The notes under the pieces were generated by a model. The model was not told the DNA's origin, did no database searches, and saw nothing but the letters and a program-made list of their open reading frames with translations. This document shows positions 46,184 to 55,287 of a DNA stretch of 64,000 nucleotides, in pieces. The stretch comes from Thermosynechococcus sp. NK55a (GTDB lineage: Bacteria > Cyanobacteriota > Cyanobacteriia > Thermosynechococcales > Thermosynechococcaceae), in the NCBI RefSeq assembly GCF_000505665.1, contig NC_023033.1, forward strand, positions 744,001-808,000, read 5' to 3'. A program made the translations under genes and the position numbers. Every line of letters begins with the position of its first letter. Position 1 is the stretch's first letter.

Positions 46184-48699
46184 TGAGTAGCACCTTCTTC
46201 CCCCCGCGCCCCAAGGTCGAGCCGAAAATCTACGCCTACGAGGATACCAACCCCGAATACGCGGGCTTGCTCAAGATCGGCTACACCACCAAGAGCGTGC
46301 AGGAGCGGGTGGCGCAGCAGTATCCCACCCTGCGGCCCGGCGGCAAGCTGCCGTATCGCATCGTGCTGGAAGAGCCGGCCATCCGCAACGATGGCACTGC
46401 CTTCACCGACCACGACGTGCACCGCATGCTGCGCATCAACGGCATTCAACGGGCGGGCGGCGAGTGGTTCCGCTGCACCGTGGAACAGGTCAGGGCGGCC
46501 ATCAACGCCGTGCGGGCGGGACAACTCTTGGAAGAGCAGCGCTCCCTCAACTTCACGATGCGGCCAGAGCAGGAGGCAGCGGTGGCAAAGACCATGGCCT
46601 ACTTCCAAAGCTACCGCCGGGAAAACGGCAAGCCGCCCCATTTCCTCTGGAACTGCAAGATGCGCTTCGGCAAGACCTTCGCCGCCTATCAACTGGCCAA
46701 ACGCATGGGCTGGAAAAAGGTTCTCGTGCTGACCTTCAAGCCAGCGGTGCAGAGCGCCTGGGAAGAGGATTTGCGCTGCCACGTGGATTTTCAGGGCTGG
46801 CAGTTCATCAAGCCCGGCGGGCTGACCTACGAGCAGGCAGATAAAAACAAGCCTATCGTCTGCTTTGGCTCGTTTCAGGACTATCTCGGCCGCAATCCGA
46901 AGACGGGCGGCATCAAAGCCAAGAACGAATGGGTGCATGCCACCCACTGGCACTGCGTCATCTTTGATGAATACCACTTCGGCGCCTGGCGCGAGAAGGC
47001 CAAAGACCTGTTTGAGGGCGAGGATGAAGCGGAACGCAAAGCGGCCGAGGGCGAAGCGATTGAGTATTTCGATGAGGACATCCTGCCCATCACATCCGAC
47101 TACTACCTCTACCTTTCCGGCACGCCGTTCCGTGCTATTGCCACCGGCGAGTTCATCGAAGAGCAAATTTACAACTGGACATATTCTGATGAACAGAAGG
47201 CAAAAGAGGAGTGGGACGACAGCAACGGCCCCAACCCCTATGCCGCATTGCCGCGCATGGTGCTGATGACCTATCAGTTGCCCGATGACATTCGCGAAGT
47301 GGCGATGCAGGGAGAGTTCAATGAGTTCGATCTGAATCTGTTCTTTTCGGCGGAGGGGGTGGGCGACAAGGCGCGGTTCAAATACGAAGACGAGGTACAG
47401 AAGTGGTTGGACCTCATCCGTGGGGAATACCTGCATACAAACCTAGATAACCTCCCGCCGGGCGCGCAGAAACCGAAACCGCCGTTGCCCTACGCGGATG
47501 TACGACTTTTGAATGTGCTCACCCATACGGTCTGGTTTTTGCCCGGCGTGGCCGCCTGTTACGCCATGCGCAATCTCTTAGCCAAACCACACAACAAGTT
47601 CTACCACGATTACAAGGTCATCGTGGCCGCCGGCGCCGCCGCGGGCATCGGGGTGGGTGCCCTGCCGCCGGTGCTGGAAGCGATGGGCGATCCGCTCAAG
47701 ACGAAAACCATCACCCTGACCTGCGGCAAACTGACCACCGGCGTCACGGTTCGGCCCTGGATGGGCATCTTCATGCTGCGCAACACATCTAGCCCAGAAA
47801 CCTACTTCCAGGCCGCCTTCCGCGTGCAGAGTCCATGGACGATTCAGAATCCTGACGGAACCTCACCCAACGCGGAGCTGATTCTGAAAGAAGAGTGCTA
47901 TGTGTTCGATTTTGCGCCGGATCGCGCCCTGCGGCAGATTGCCGACTACAGTTGCCGCCTGAACGTGAACGAGGATGATCCTGAAAAGAAGGTGGAGGAA
48001 TTCATTCACTTCCTGCCGGTGCTGGCGTATGATGGCAGCGCGATGAAGCAGATAGACGCCGCCGGCGTGCTGGAGATGGCCATGAGCGGCACCACCGCCA
48101 CCCTGCTGGCCCGCCGCTGGGAGAGCGCGCTGTTGGTGAACGTGGACAATGACACCCTGCGCCGGCTGATGACCAACGAACAGGCGATGCAGGCGCTGAT
48201 GAACATTGAGGGCTTCCGCACCCTCAATCAGGACATCGCAACCGTCATCAACAAGTCGGAGGCCGTGCAACGGGTCAAGAAAGAGGCCAACGATAAAGCG
48301 CTGTCCGCTCAGGAAAAGCGCGAGCTGACCGAACAGGAGAAGGAAGTCAAGAGCAAGCGCAAACAGATTCAGGAAAAGCTCATCAAGCTGGCGACGCGCA
48401 TCCCCATTTTTATGTATTTGACCGACCATCGGGAACGAACGCTGCGCGATGTGATCACCCAATTGGAACCGGGATTGTTCAAGAAAGTTACGGGGCTGAC
48501 GGTGAAAGATTTTGAACTCCTCGTCAGCCTCGGCGTCTTTAACAGCGCGCTGATGAACGATGCGGTGTACAAGTTCAAGCGCTATGAAGATCCAAGCCTG
48601 GTTTATACGGGTATTAACCGTCACGAAGGGGAAGATATTGGGCTGTACGATACCGTTTTGCGCCGCTCCGATGACTGGCTAAATCAATCTTTAGCCTAG
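46183..48699 (+). CDS. GIY-YIG/T5orf172 nuclease domain fused to SF2 helicase
   Basis: 838 residues. Residues ~14-100 form a T5orf172/GIY-YIG-like nuclease domain: [21 protein letters not shown], a DHDVH and GGEWFRC. Then an SF2 helicase: [11 protein letters not shown], Walker A MRFGKT (about residue 160-165), Walker B DEYH at 262-265, motif [12 protein letters not shown], and the late motifs TTGVTVRPW and [10 protein letters not shown]. The C-terminal 200 residues are helical. This looks like the ATP-dependent restriction or translocating subunit of the cluster. The stop overlaps the converging tatD stop by four bases (CTAG). Confidence 0.82.
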   Translation: MSSTFFPPRPKVEPKIYAYEDTNPEYAGLLKIGYTTKSVQERVAQQYPTLRPGGKLPYRIVLEEPAIRNDGTAFTDHDVHRMLRINGIQRAGGEWFRCTVEQVRAAINAVRAGQLLEEQRSLNFTMRPEQEAAVAKTMAYFQSYRRENGKPPHFLWNCKMRFGKTFAAYQLAKRMGWKKVLVLTFKPAVQSAWEEDLRCHVDFQGWQFIKPGGLTYEQADKNKPIVCFGSFQDYLGRNPKTGGIKAKNEWVHATHWHCVIFDEYHFGAWREKAKDLFEGEDEAERKAAEGEAIEYFDEDILPITSDYYLYLSGTPFRAIATGEFIEEQIYNWTYSDEQKAKEEWDDSNGPNPYAALPRMVLMTYQLPDDIREVAMQGEFNEFDLNLFFSAEGVGDKARFKYEDEVQKWLDLIRGEYLHTNLDNLPPGAQKPKPPLPYADVRLLNVLTHTVWFLPGVAACYAMRNLLAKPHNKFYHDYKVIVAAGAAAGIGVGALPPVLEAMGDPLKTKTITLTCGKLTTGVTVRPWMGIFMLRNTSSPETYFQAAFRVQSPWTIQNPDGTSPNAELILKEECYVFDFAPDRALRQIADYSCRLNVNEDDPEKKVEEFIHFLPVLAYDGSAMKQIDAAGVLEMAMSGTTATLLARRWESALLVNVDNDTLRRLMTNEQAMQALMNIEGFRTLNQDIATVINKSEAVQRVKKEANDKALSAQEKRELTEQEKEVKSKRKQIQEKLIKLATRIPIFMYLTDHRERTLRDVITQLEPGLFKKVTGLTVKDFELLVSLGVFNSALMNDAVYKFKRYEDPSLVYTGINRHEGEDIGLYDTVLRRSDDWLNQSLA

Positions 48700-49505
48700 G
48701 AAAAGGTGGCAATAGAGGCCTCTGTGGGCAGTGGTAGCCGAAAGAGATGACAGGCGTTGAGAGTTGTCTGCCGTTCTAGTTCCGCAAGGTCACATTGTCG
48801 CAGGCGGGCTACGGCTTCGGCCACAAAGCGCAAATAGCTGGGTTCGTTCCGCTTTTCACCCCGCTTGGGCACAGGGGCCAAAAAAGGACAATCGGTTTCA
48901 ATGAGCAGGCGATCGCTGGGAACTATCTGCGCTGAGGCGTGAATTTGTTTAGCGTTCTTAAAGGTGACCGTGCCGCTAAAGCTAATAAAAAGACCCAGAT
49001 TGAGAAACCATTCAGTTTCTTCGGGAGTTCCGCCCCAACAGTGCATGACCCCTCGAACCGGACCGCGATCGCGCACAAATTGCTGCAACAGATCCCGGGC
49101 CGCCGCCGCTGCTTCGCGACAGTGGATGATCACGGGTAAGTCCAATGCCTGGGCGACCTCCAACTGTGCCCAAAAGGCGGCCTCCTGTTGCTCGCGGTTC
49201 GTGGCTTTGTAAAAGTCTAGGCCGGTTTCGCCAATGGCCACCACCTTGGGTTCATTGCTGGCAAGGCTGGCAATTTTCTCCTTGAGTTCTGGCTGCCACT
49301 GCTGGGTATCCAAGGGATGGAGACCCACGGCCATAAACACTTCTGGAAACTGGGCACTCAGGCGCTGAATGGCTGGAAATTCCTGCGGTTCGACACAAGC
49401 ATGCACCAAACGCACCACCCCCGCCGATCGCCAGCGCTCAGCTACTGCTTCCAGATCGGCCGCGTACTCTGGAAAATTCAGATGGACGTGGGTATCCACC
49501 AACAT
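48696..49505 (-). CDS. tatD: TatD family metal-dependent DNase
   Basis: 269 residues of the TIM-barrel TatD family. Metal ligands appear in [27 protein letters not shown] and [11 protein letters not shown]. Relatives are 3'-5' exonucleases acting on damaged or single-stranded DNA; despite the name, no role in protein export. It lies 5 bases after rpsT on the same strand. Its stop sits on the boundary of the methylase island (CTAG shared with the helicase stop). Confidence 0.95.
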   Translation of the reverse strand: MLVDTHVHLNFPEYAADLEAVAERWRSAGVVRLVHACVEPQEFPAIQRLSAQFPEVFMAVGLHPLDTQQWQPELKEKIASLASNEPKVVAIGETGLDFYKATNREQQEAAFWAQLEVAQALDLPVIIHCREAAAAARDLLQQFVRDRGPVRGVMHCWGGTPEETEWFLNLGLFISFSGTVTFKNAKQIHASAQIVPSDRLLIETDCPFLAPVPKRGEKRNEPSYLRFVAEAVARLRQCDLAELERQTTLNACHLFRLPLPTEASIATFS

Positions 49506-49510
49506 GGGGA

Positions 49511-49807
49511 TTAGGCGGCAGGTTGCAGTGTTTTGTTGAGAATCCGTGTCAAGCGCGCCTTGCGACGGGCACCGGTATTGCGATGGAGAACGCCGCGCTT
49601 AACGGCTTTGTCAATTTTGCTAAAGGCTAAGTTCAGGCGTTGGTGGACTTCCGCCAGTTTTTCTGGGGTGGGGTCGGCGCTGTACTGACTAATGGCATTC
49701 AAGTAATTTTTAATCAAGGTACGCACTGCCGAGCGATAGGCCTTGTTGCGCAGACGGTTCCGCTCAGCAATTTGGGCACGTTTAGCGGCAGATTTAATGT
49801 TAGCCAC
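49511..49807 (-). CDS. rpsT: 30S ribosomal protein S20
   Basis: 98 residues of the three-helix S20 protein, which binds 16S rRNA at the base of the 30S body. [21 protein letters not shown] and a basic C-terminus are typical. It lies between larB (42 bases upstream) and tatD (5 bases downstream), so it is probably part of the long minus-strand run. Confidence 0.97.
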   Translation of the reverse strand: MANIKSAAKRAQIAERNRLRNKAYRSAVRTLIKNYLNAISQYSADPTPEKLAEVHQRLNLAFSKIDKAVKRGVLHRNTGARRKARLTRILNKTLQPAA

Positions 49808-49849
49808 AGCTCACCTGATGATCAATCACACGTTAAGAACAAATAACCA

Positions 49850-50611
49850 TTATAACCGTTGACTGAGCGATCGCAAGATCTTGGCCGCTAGCATGGCGGC
49901 CCCAAAGCCATTGTCAATATTGACAACACCAATGCCGGGGGCACAGGAATTGAGCATTGTGAGCAGCGCCGCCAAACCAGCAAAGTTCGCGCCATAGCCA
50001 ATACTGGTGGGCACCGCAATCACGGGCACTGAGACTAGCCCCGCCACCACACTGGGCAGTGCCCCCTCCATACCGGCAACAACAATTAGCACCGCCATCT
50101 GCTCAAGGCGATCGCGCACACTCAAGAGGCGATGAAGTCCCGCCACCCCCACATCCCAAAACCGCTCAACGCTAAACCCTGAGAGCTGCAACGTCACTGC
50201 CGCCTCTTCGGCCACGGGCAGATCCGCTGTACCGGCACAGACCAAACCCACCTGAAGCGGAAACTGCGGCGGCAAAATGGGGGCTGTACTGCAAATCTGT
50301 GCCTTTTCAAAATAGTGCAGTCCCCCAAGGCGCGATCGCACCGCCTCAAAAACCTCTGGGGAAATACGCGTGGCCATCACACAGGGATAGTGGGGACGCA
50401 TCCGCTCCAGAATTTCAGCAATTTGCTGGGGGGTTTTCCCAGGCCCCCAAATGACCTCTGGAAAGCCCGTGCGCTGCTGCCGCTGGTGATCAAGGCGCGC
50501 GAAATCGCCAACGGGTTCGTAGGCAAGGTGTTGCAATTGGCGATAGGCCGTCTCTACAGTCAGTTCTCCTTGGGCAACTGCCGTCAAAATTTGCCGCAGT
50601 GAATCGGGCAT
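49850..50611 (-). CDS. larB: Nickel-pincer cofactor biosynthesis protein LarB
   Basis: 253 residues. LarB carboxylates and hydrolyses nicotinic acid adenine dinucleotide to start synthesis of the nickel-pincer cofactor used by lactate racemase. Marks are the N-terminal helical part, a GKTPQQIAEIL segment, the AIR-carboxylase-like core VGLVCAGTADLPVAEEAA, and VAGMEGALPSVVAG near PTSIGYG. LarC and LarE are not in the window, and many cyanobacteria carry larB without lactate racemase, so its role may differ. The start abuts the stop of the site-2 protease homologue. Confidence 0.9.
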   Translation of the reverse strand: MPDSLRQILTAVAQGELTVETAYRQLQHLAYEPVGDFARLDHQRQQRTGFPEVIWGPGKTPQQIAEILERMRPHYPCVMATRISPEVFEAVRSRLGGLHYFEKAQICSTAPILPPQFPLQVGLVCAGTADLPVAEEAAVTLQLSGFSVERFWDVGVAGLHRLLSVRDRLEQMAVLIVVAGMEGALPSVVAGLVSVPVIAVPTSIGYGANFAGLAALLTMLNSCAPGIGVVNIDNGFGAAMLAAKILRSLSQRL

Positions 50612-52072
50612 TTAGCCTCCAATCCCCAGCCGACCAGCCAGCCCCGGTGCCATTGGAATGAGGGTAGCTGCCATCAAGAACAACAACAGCAGCCCCAAAC
50701 CGGCACGGGTATCGTCCGGTTCTGTTATTTCATCGAGACTGGGCTGATCCACATCCCGCTGCAATAGCAGGATCACCAACGCCCAATACAGGGCCAAGGG
50801 GTTGACAATTGCCACCAAGCCCAAGACCACAAGGGTAATAATCGTCAGTCGTTTGGCGGTTTTCGTACCGTAAATAGCTTGAATAATCCGCCCGCCATCC
50901 AGTTGCCCTGCAGGCATCAAGTTCAAAGCAGTCATGATCAGCCCCAGCCAGCCCAGAATCACCAAGGGATGCACCATCACCACTTCGCTGTGCAATTGCT
51001 GCCCCAAAAAGAGCTTGGCGATCGTCCCCACTAAAATCGATCCTTGGAAAAAGAGGGTCGGCACCTCTAAACCCTGACCTGTGGGCGAGAGGACAAAGCC
51101 AATGCTCAACAGCAGCAGCGAAACACTACCGGCGGCGATCGCCCCCGCGGCCCCGATATCAAACAGTTGACTGCGATTGGCCAGGAAGGATTCAAGGCGG
51201 GTCATCGCACCAAAAGTCCCCAACTGCCACGCCGGCAAAAAGATCGGCGGCCCCAAGCGTGCCCGATAGCGTTTGGCCATTAACCAGTGGCCCACCTCCC
51301 GCACAGCCGCAATGCCAAAGAGGCCGAGGGCAAAGGGGAGCGATCGCTGAAAGAGGCCGGCAGTAGGATTCCCCAGTAGGCTAAAGCCCTGCAAAATGGC
51401 ACTGGTCTCGAGACAGGTGCCCAGGGTGGCCACCGCCAACAGCACCGCCGCTAGCTTTTGGAGCTTGCCGGAGCGGATCGGCTCAGTGGTCATCGGCAAG
51501 ATGACCACCATGGGCTTGCCCTCACTATTGGGCACCATAAAGAGGCGATAGCGATCGGGCAAGGCGGCCTGTAGTCGTTCGGTGAGTTGCTGATGCACCG
51601 CTTTAGCCTCACCCCGCAGATTCCCTGGACAGATCACGCCTCCCTTGTAGGGAATGTAATCGGTGGCAAAGTAGGTATCAACACTAAAGATGCTTTGAAT
51701 GGCTTGCAAATCCTCAGGGGGAAGGCTAGGTTTCTCGGTAGGCGGCGCGGCGGTTGTCTGTTCTGTGGTGGCTTGCTCCAGTTCAGAACGCCCAGAAGCA
51801 GCCAAGGGGAGTTCTGCGGTGACTGCCAGCGATCGCAACCACCGCCCCAGGGCAATATAGGCCACAATCGAAAACACCAGCCCAAAGAGGACGGCAGCAA
51901 AGTTAATCACAATCCCAAAGCTGAGGCTGCCGAAAACCACCAGCCAAGGGAGCATCAGGACAAGGGTTTGCAGCCATGCCACTATCCCCACCTTGCCATA
52001 GGGCAGGTTGCGGTAGAGTCCCCAGGCCAATAGGGCGATCGCTCCCGCCAATAAGCCTACCGTAACTATCAT
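50612..52072 (-). CDS. EGY-like site-2 protease (M50) homologue, degenerate HExxH
   Basis: 486 residues with a large N-terminal cytoplasmic part and about seven membrane segments, the layout of EGY1-like site-2 proteases of cyanobacteria and plastids. The second metal motif is intact (NLMPAGQLDGG, residues 384-393). The HExxH motif, however, reads REVGH at 258-262 (first His replaced by Arg, codon CGG at 51299-51301). Plant EGY3 also lacks the zinc motif and is considered proteolytically inactive, so this protein may act as a pseudoprotease. It lies 25 bases after htpG and abuts larB. Confidence 0.83.
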   Translation of the reverse strand: MIVTVGLLAGAIALLAWGLYRNLPYGKVGIVAWLQTLVLMLPWLVVFGSLSFGIVINFAAVLFGLVFSIVAYIALGRWLRSLAVTAELPLAASGRSELEQATTEQTTAAPPTEKPSLPPEDLQAIQSIFSVDTYFATDYIPYKGGVICPGNLRGEAKAVHQQLTERLQAALPDRYRLFMVPNSEGKPMVVILPMTTEPIRSGKLQKLAAVLLAVATLGTCLETSAILQGFSLLGNPTAGLFQRSLPFALGLFGIAAVREVGHWLMAKRYRARLGPPIFLPAWQLGTFGAMTRLESFLANRSQLFDIGAAGAIAAGSVSLLLLSIGFVLSPTGQGLEVPTLFFQGSILVGTIAKLFLGQQLHSEVVMVHPLVILGWLGLIMTALNLMPAGQLDGGRIIQAIYGTKTAKRLTIITLVVLGLVAIVNPLALYWALVILLLQRDVDQPSLDEITEPDDTRAGLGLLLLFLMAATLIPMAPGLAGRLGIGG

Positions 52073-52097
52073 GGATTACCTCCCATATCTGTAAAGG

Positions 52098-54026
52098 TTA
52101 GCGCGTGGCCATCGCTGTCAGTTGGGTTAGCACTTGACTGGCCCGCTCCGTAAATTGCTGCATACCATTGGCATCAAAGGCCCGCTGGGACATCAAGGCC
52201 AAATCGTAGATATACTGACACAGCTTTTCGACCAATGTACCCGTTTCTGAGGTGCCGCTGGTTTGAATAATCGTTCCTTGGTTAAGGCTGAGGAGATTTT
52301 GCACCAAGGGATGGGCGGTGTTGACAACTAAGATATGCTCCTCCGGCAACTGCGCATTAGCTTGCTGCTGCATCATTGCCATCATCTCCTGCATCCGCCG
52401 ACTGGCTTCAGGGAGTAGGATCATCGCCGGCGGGGCATCGGCCTTGAGGGCCTCGGTGCGGATTGTCAGCTTTGGCTTTTTCAGCACGGATTCAAAGAGG
52501 GCTTTAATCTGCTCACTGCGGGTTTTGTTGGTGGTGGGGTCAATGAGTTCGCTCTCTTTGCTCTTATCAATCAGGGTTTCATCCAGCTCCGCATCCACCC
52601 GCAGAAACTTGACATTGCTGTAGTTCTGCTCCAGCCACGGTACAAAGTGAGTATCAATAAAAGTGTCCATAAAGAGAACTTCAATCCCTTGGCTCTTGAG
52701 CAGTTGCACATAGGTGGCTTGGTTCACCTCATCGGTGCAGTAATAGACGCGATTGCCTTGGCGCTCCTTGTTGCGCTCTAGGTATTGTTTGAGGGTGGTA
52801 TAGGTTTTGCCATCCACTTGAATGCCCCCCTCAGCTGCCCAAACGTCGTCGCTGTCTTTGGAGGTCAATTCGGCAGTGGTGCGGTAGATGAGAATGTCTT
52901 CCACCTGCTTTTTGAACTTCTCATCGTTGATGGAGCCAAATTTAACAAAGGTGCCAAGGTCTTGCCATAGGTGCACGTAGGCAGCGGGGTCTTCGCGATA
53001 TAGCTCCTTCAGGCGATCGCCCACCTTCTTGGCAATGTAGTCAGCAATTTTACGAACAGTGCGATCGTTTTGCAGGAAACTGCGGGACACATTTAGGGGA
53101 ATATCGCTACTGTCAATCACCCCCCGCAGAGGCAGCAAAAAGCGGGGAATGATCTCTTCGCAGTTGTCACTGACAAAGACCTGATTGCAGTAGAGCTTAA
53201 TTTGCCCCTTGGTGACATCAATATCGGGGCGCAGCTTGGGGAAGTAGAGAATCCCATTCACCACAAAGGGGTAGTCGGTATTGAGGTGAACCCATAGCAG
53301 GGGGTCTTCTTGGAAGGGATAGAGATAGCGATAGAACTCCAGATAGTCCTCTTTGCTGAGGCTATTGGGGGCACTCTTCCACGGCGCAATTTGTTTATTG
53401 ATTTGCTCCCCTTCAAGTTGAATGGGAACGGGTAAAAAGTCACAGTACTTGCGAACCAACTCACGAATACGGGCTGGCTCTAGATACTCCAATTCACTGT
53501 CTTGAAGCGTCAGGGTGACTGTGGTGCCCACAGTGGTGCGCTGGCCATCGGAAAGGGTAAATTCCGTGGAACCATCACAGGTCCAATGGACAGGAACGGC
53601 GCCTTCACGGTAGGAAAGGGTATCAATTTCCACACGCTCAGCCACCATAAAGGCGGAGTAAAACCCCAATCCAAAGTGGCCGATGATGGCGTTTTCCCCT
53701 TCCCCTTTGTACTTTTGCACGAATTCCTCGGCACTGGAAAAGGCCACTTGGGTAATGTATTTTTTGACTTCCTCAGCGGTCATGCCGATGCCATTGTCGG
53801 CGATCGCTAACTTTTTGTTTTCTTTATCAATCGTGATCGTCACTTCGGGGTGATCCACATCGCCGCTATATTCCCCAGAGCGTGCCACCATCCGCAGTTT
53901 TTGAATGGCATCGACGGCGTTAGAGACCAGTTCCCGCAGGAAAATCTCATGATCGGAGTAGAGCCACTTTTTAATGATTGGAAAAATGTTCTCAGTGTGG
54001 ATTGAAATGGTTCCCTGTTCCAACAT
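52098..54026 (-). CDS. htpG: Chaperone HtpG (Hsp90)
   Basis: 642 residues from ATG 54026, preceded by GGAAGGATC; the frame is open 37 codons upstream but that part is not conserved. The N-terminal GHKL ATPase domain shows LRELVSNAVDAI, IADNGIGMT and IGHFGLGFYSAFMVA, followed by the middle and C-terminal dimerisation domains. Cyanobacterial HtpG protects against heat and light stress and interacts with tetrapyrrole enzymes. It follows hemW by 37 bases on the same strand. Confidence 0.95.
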   Translation of the reverse strand: MLEQGTISIHTENIFPIIKKWLYSDHEIFLRELVSNAVDAIQKLRMVARSGEYSGDVDHPEVTITIDKENKKLAIADNGIGMTAEEVKKYITQVAFSSAEEFVQKYKGEGENAIIGHFGLGFYSAFMVAERVEIDTLSYREGAVPVHWTCDGSTEFTLSDGQRTTVGTTVTLTLQDSELEYLEPARIRELVRKYCDFLPVPIQLEGEQINKQIAPWKSAPNSLSKEDYLEFYRYLYPFQEDPLLWVHLNTDYPFVVNGILYFPKLRPDIDVTKGQIKLYCNQVFVSDNCEEIIPRFLLPLRGVIDSSDIPLNVSRSFLQNDRTVRKIADYIAKKVGDRLKELYREDPAAYVHLWQDLGTFVKFGSINDEKFKKQVEDILIYRTTAELTSKDSDDVWAAEGGIQVDGKTYTTLKQYLERNKERQGNRVYYCTDEVNQATYVQLLKSQGIEVLFMDTFIDTHFVPWLEQNYSNVKFLRVDAELDETLIDKSKESELIDPTTNKTRSEQIKALFESVLKKPKLTIRTEALKADAPPAMILLPEASRRMQEMMAMMQQQANAQLPEEHILVVNTAHPLVQNLLSLNQGTIIQTSGTSETGTLVEKLCQYIYDLALMSQRAFDANGMQQFTERASQVLTQLTAMATR

Positions 54027-54063
54027 GATCCTTCCCGTGAGTGTATTCTTGGTCAGACAACCT

Positions 54064-55263
54064 CTAGTGTATCGGTAGGGGTTGCCCTTCCTGTTGGCGG
54101 AAAACCGATCCCTCCAATGCTTCCCAAAGACTGACAATGACGTGATTAGCCACTAGAAATCCCTCTGGCTGTGTTAAGTGCAGGCGATCGCCCGCCAAAG
54201 AAAGCAACTCTGGAGACATTTTTACCGCTGCTGCCTGTAGGGCCTCAACCCAGGACGCAGGAAATTCAGCCGCCAAAGCCCTCAAAGACAGGCCATCGCT
54301 GAGGCGCAAGCCCAACATCAGGGTTTCCAACCAGCGATCCCACAGGGAATCTGGACTCCCTTGATTGAGACTCTCTGGTAAGCTTTGTAGCCATTGATAG
54401 TATTCACGGCGGGTACGCGGGCGGCTGAGACGGCGATGTTGGAGATAACTGGTGGCGCCCATGCCAAAGCCATAGTAGGATTGATTGCGCCAATAGACTT
54501 GATTGTGACGACAGGCAAACCCCGGTTGGGCATAGTTAGAAATTTCGTAGTGATCGTAGCCCGCTGCTGTTAACATCTCGTGAGCAAGGTGATAGGCGGC
54601 GGCAGTCTGATCGTGGCTGGGTAGGGGGGCTGCTTCGGGTTGATAGCGTTTGCTGAAGACGGTTTTTGGCTCAATGATGAGGTCATAGATAGACAGATGC
54701 GTTGGCTTGAAGGCGATCGCTTGCGCTAGGGAGGATTGCCAGTCCGCTAAGGATTGTTGCGGCAGGCCCGAAATTAGATCCATGCTCCAGTTTGCTACCC
54801 CCGCCCTATGAATCATCTCAACTGCACGCTCAACATCGGCCCCATCGTGACTGCGGCCACACAGCCGCAATAGCTCACTGTCAAAGGCCTGTACGCCCAA
54901 GCTGACACGATTGACCCCTGCCCTGAGATAGCCCTGCAATTGTTCTAAGTGAAATGTCCCCGGATCCATTTCCATGGAAATTTCCGCTCCTGGGGCAATG
55001 CCCATCTGGCGATCGAGGGCTTCCAGCAGTTGGCCAAAGTATTGAGGCGGGACTAGAGAAGGCGTTCCACCACCAAAAAAGATAGTTTGCAGCGGTAGCC
55101 CCTCAGTGGGGGTGTGGGCAATTTCTTGACACAGCGCCGCCACATACTCTTGAATCAGTGAGTCCGCCAGCGTCGGAGAATCTCCCACCACCGTAATTGG
55201 AAAGTCACAGTAGAAGCAGCGGCGCCGACAAAAGGGCAAATGGAGGTATGCAGCTGTAGTCAT
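54064..55263 (-). CDS. hemW: HemW heme chaperone (radical SAM, HemN-like)
   Basis: 399 residues from Met at 55263 (MTTAAYLHLPFC; four extra codons upstream). The radical-SAM cluster motif is CRRRCFYC, that is CxxxCxxC, followed by FFGGGTPSL and SLGVQAFDSELL. HemW differs from the true coproporphyrinogen oxidase HemN by a shorter N-terminus, and lacks its C-terminal substrate features; it carries heme to proteins. It lies between the UPF0182 gene and htpG in the minus-strand run. Confidence 0.9.
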   Translation of the reverse strand: MTTAAYLHLPFCRRRCFYCDFPITVVGDSPTLADSLIQEYVAALCQEIAHTPTEGLPLQTIFFGGGTPSLVPPQYFGQLLEALDRQMGIAPGAEISMEMDPGTFHLEQLQGYLRAGVNRVSLGVQAFDSELLRLCGRSHDGADVERAVEMIHRAGVANWSMDLISGLPQQSLADWQSSLAQAIAFKPTHLSIYDLIIEPKTVFSKRYQPEAAPLPSHDQTAAAYHLAHEMLTAAGYDHYEISNYAQPGFACRHNQVYWRNQSYYGFGMGATSYLQHRRLSRPRTRREYYQWLQSLPESLNQGSPDSLWDRWLETLMLGLRLSDGLSLRALAAEFPASWVEALQAAAVKMSPELLSLAGDRLHLTQPEGFLVANHVIVSLWEALEGSVFRQQEGQPLPIH

Positions 55264-55287
55264 AGGCGTCTTCACTGGTTTTTGCCC

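Noticed and set aside
46129-47436. 435-codon open frame antisense to the helicase
   Set aside because: Opposite the well-supported helicase/nuclease gene; its residue use (His/Val/Leu-rich) is the usual shadow of GC-rich coding DNA and no motif is seen.
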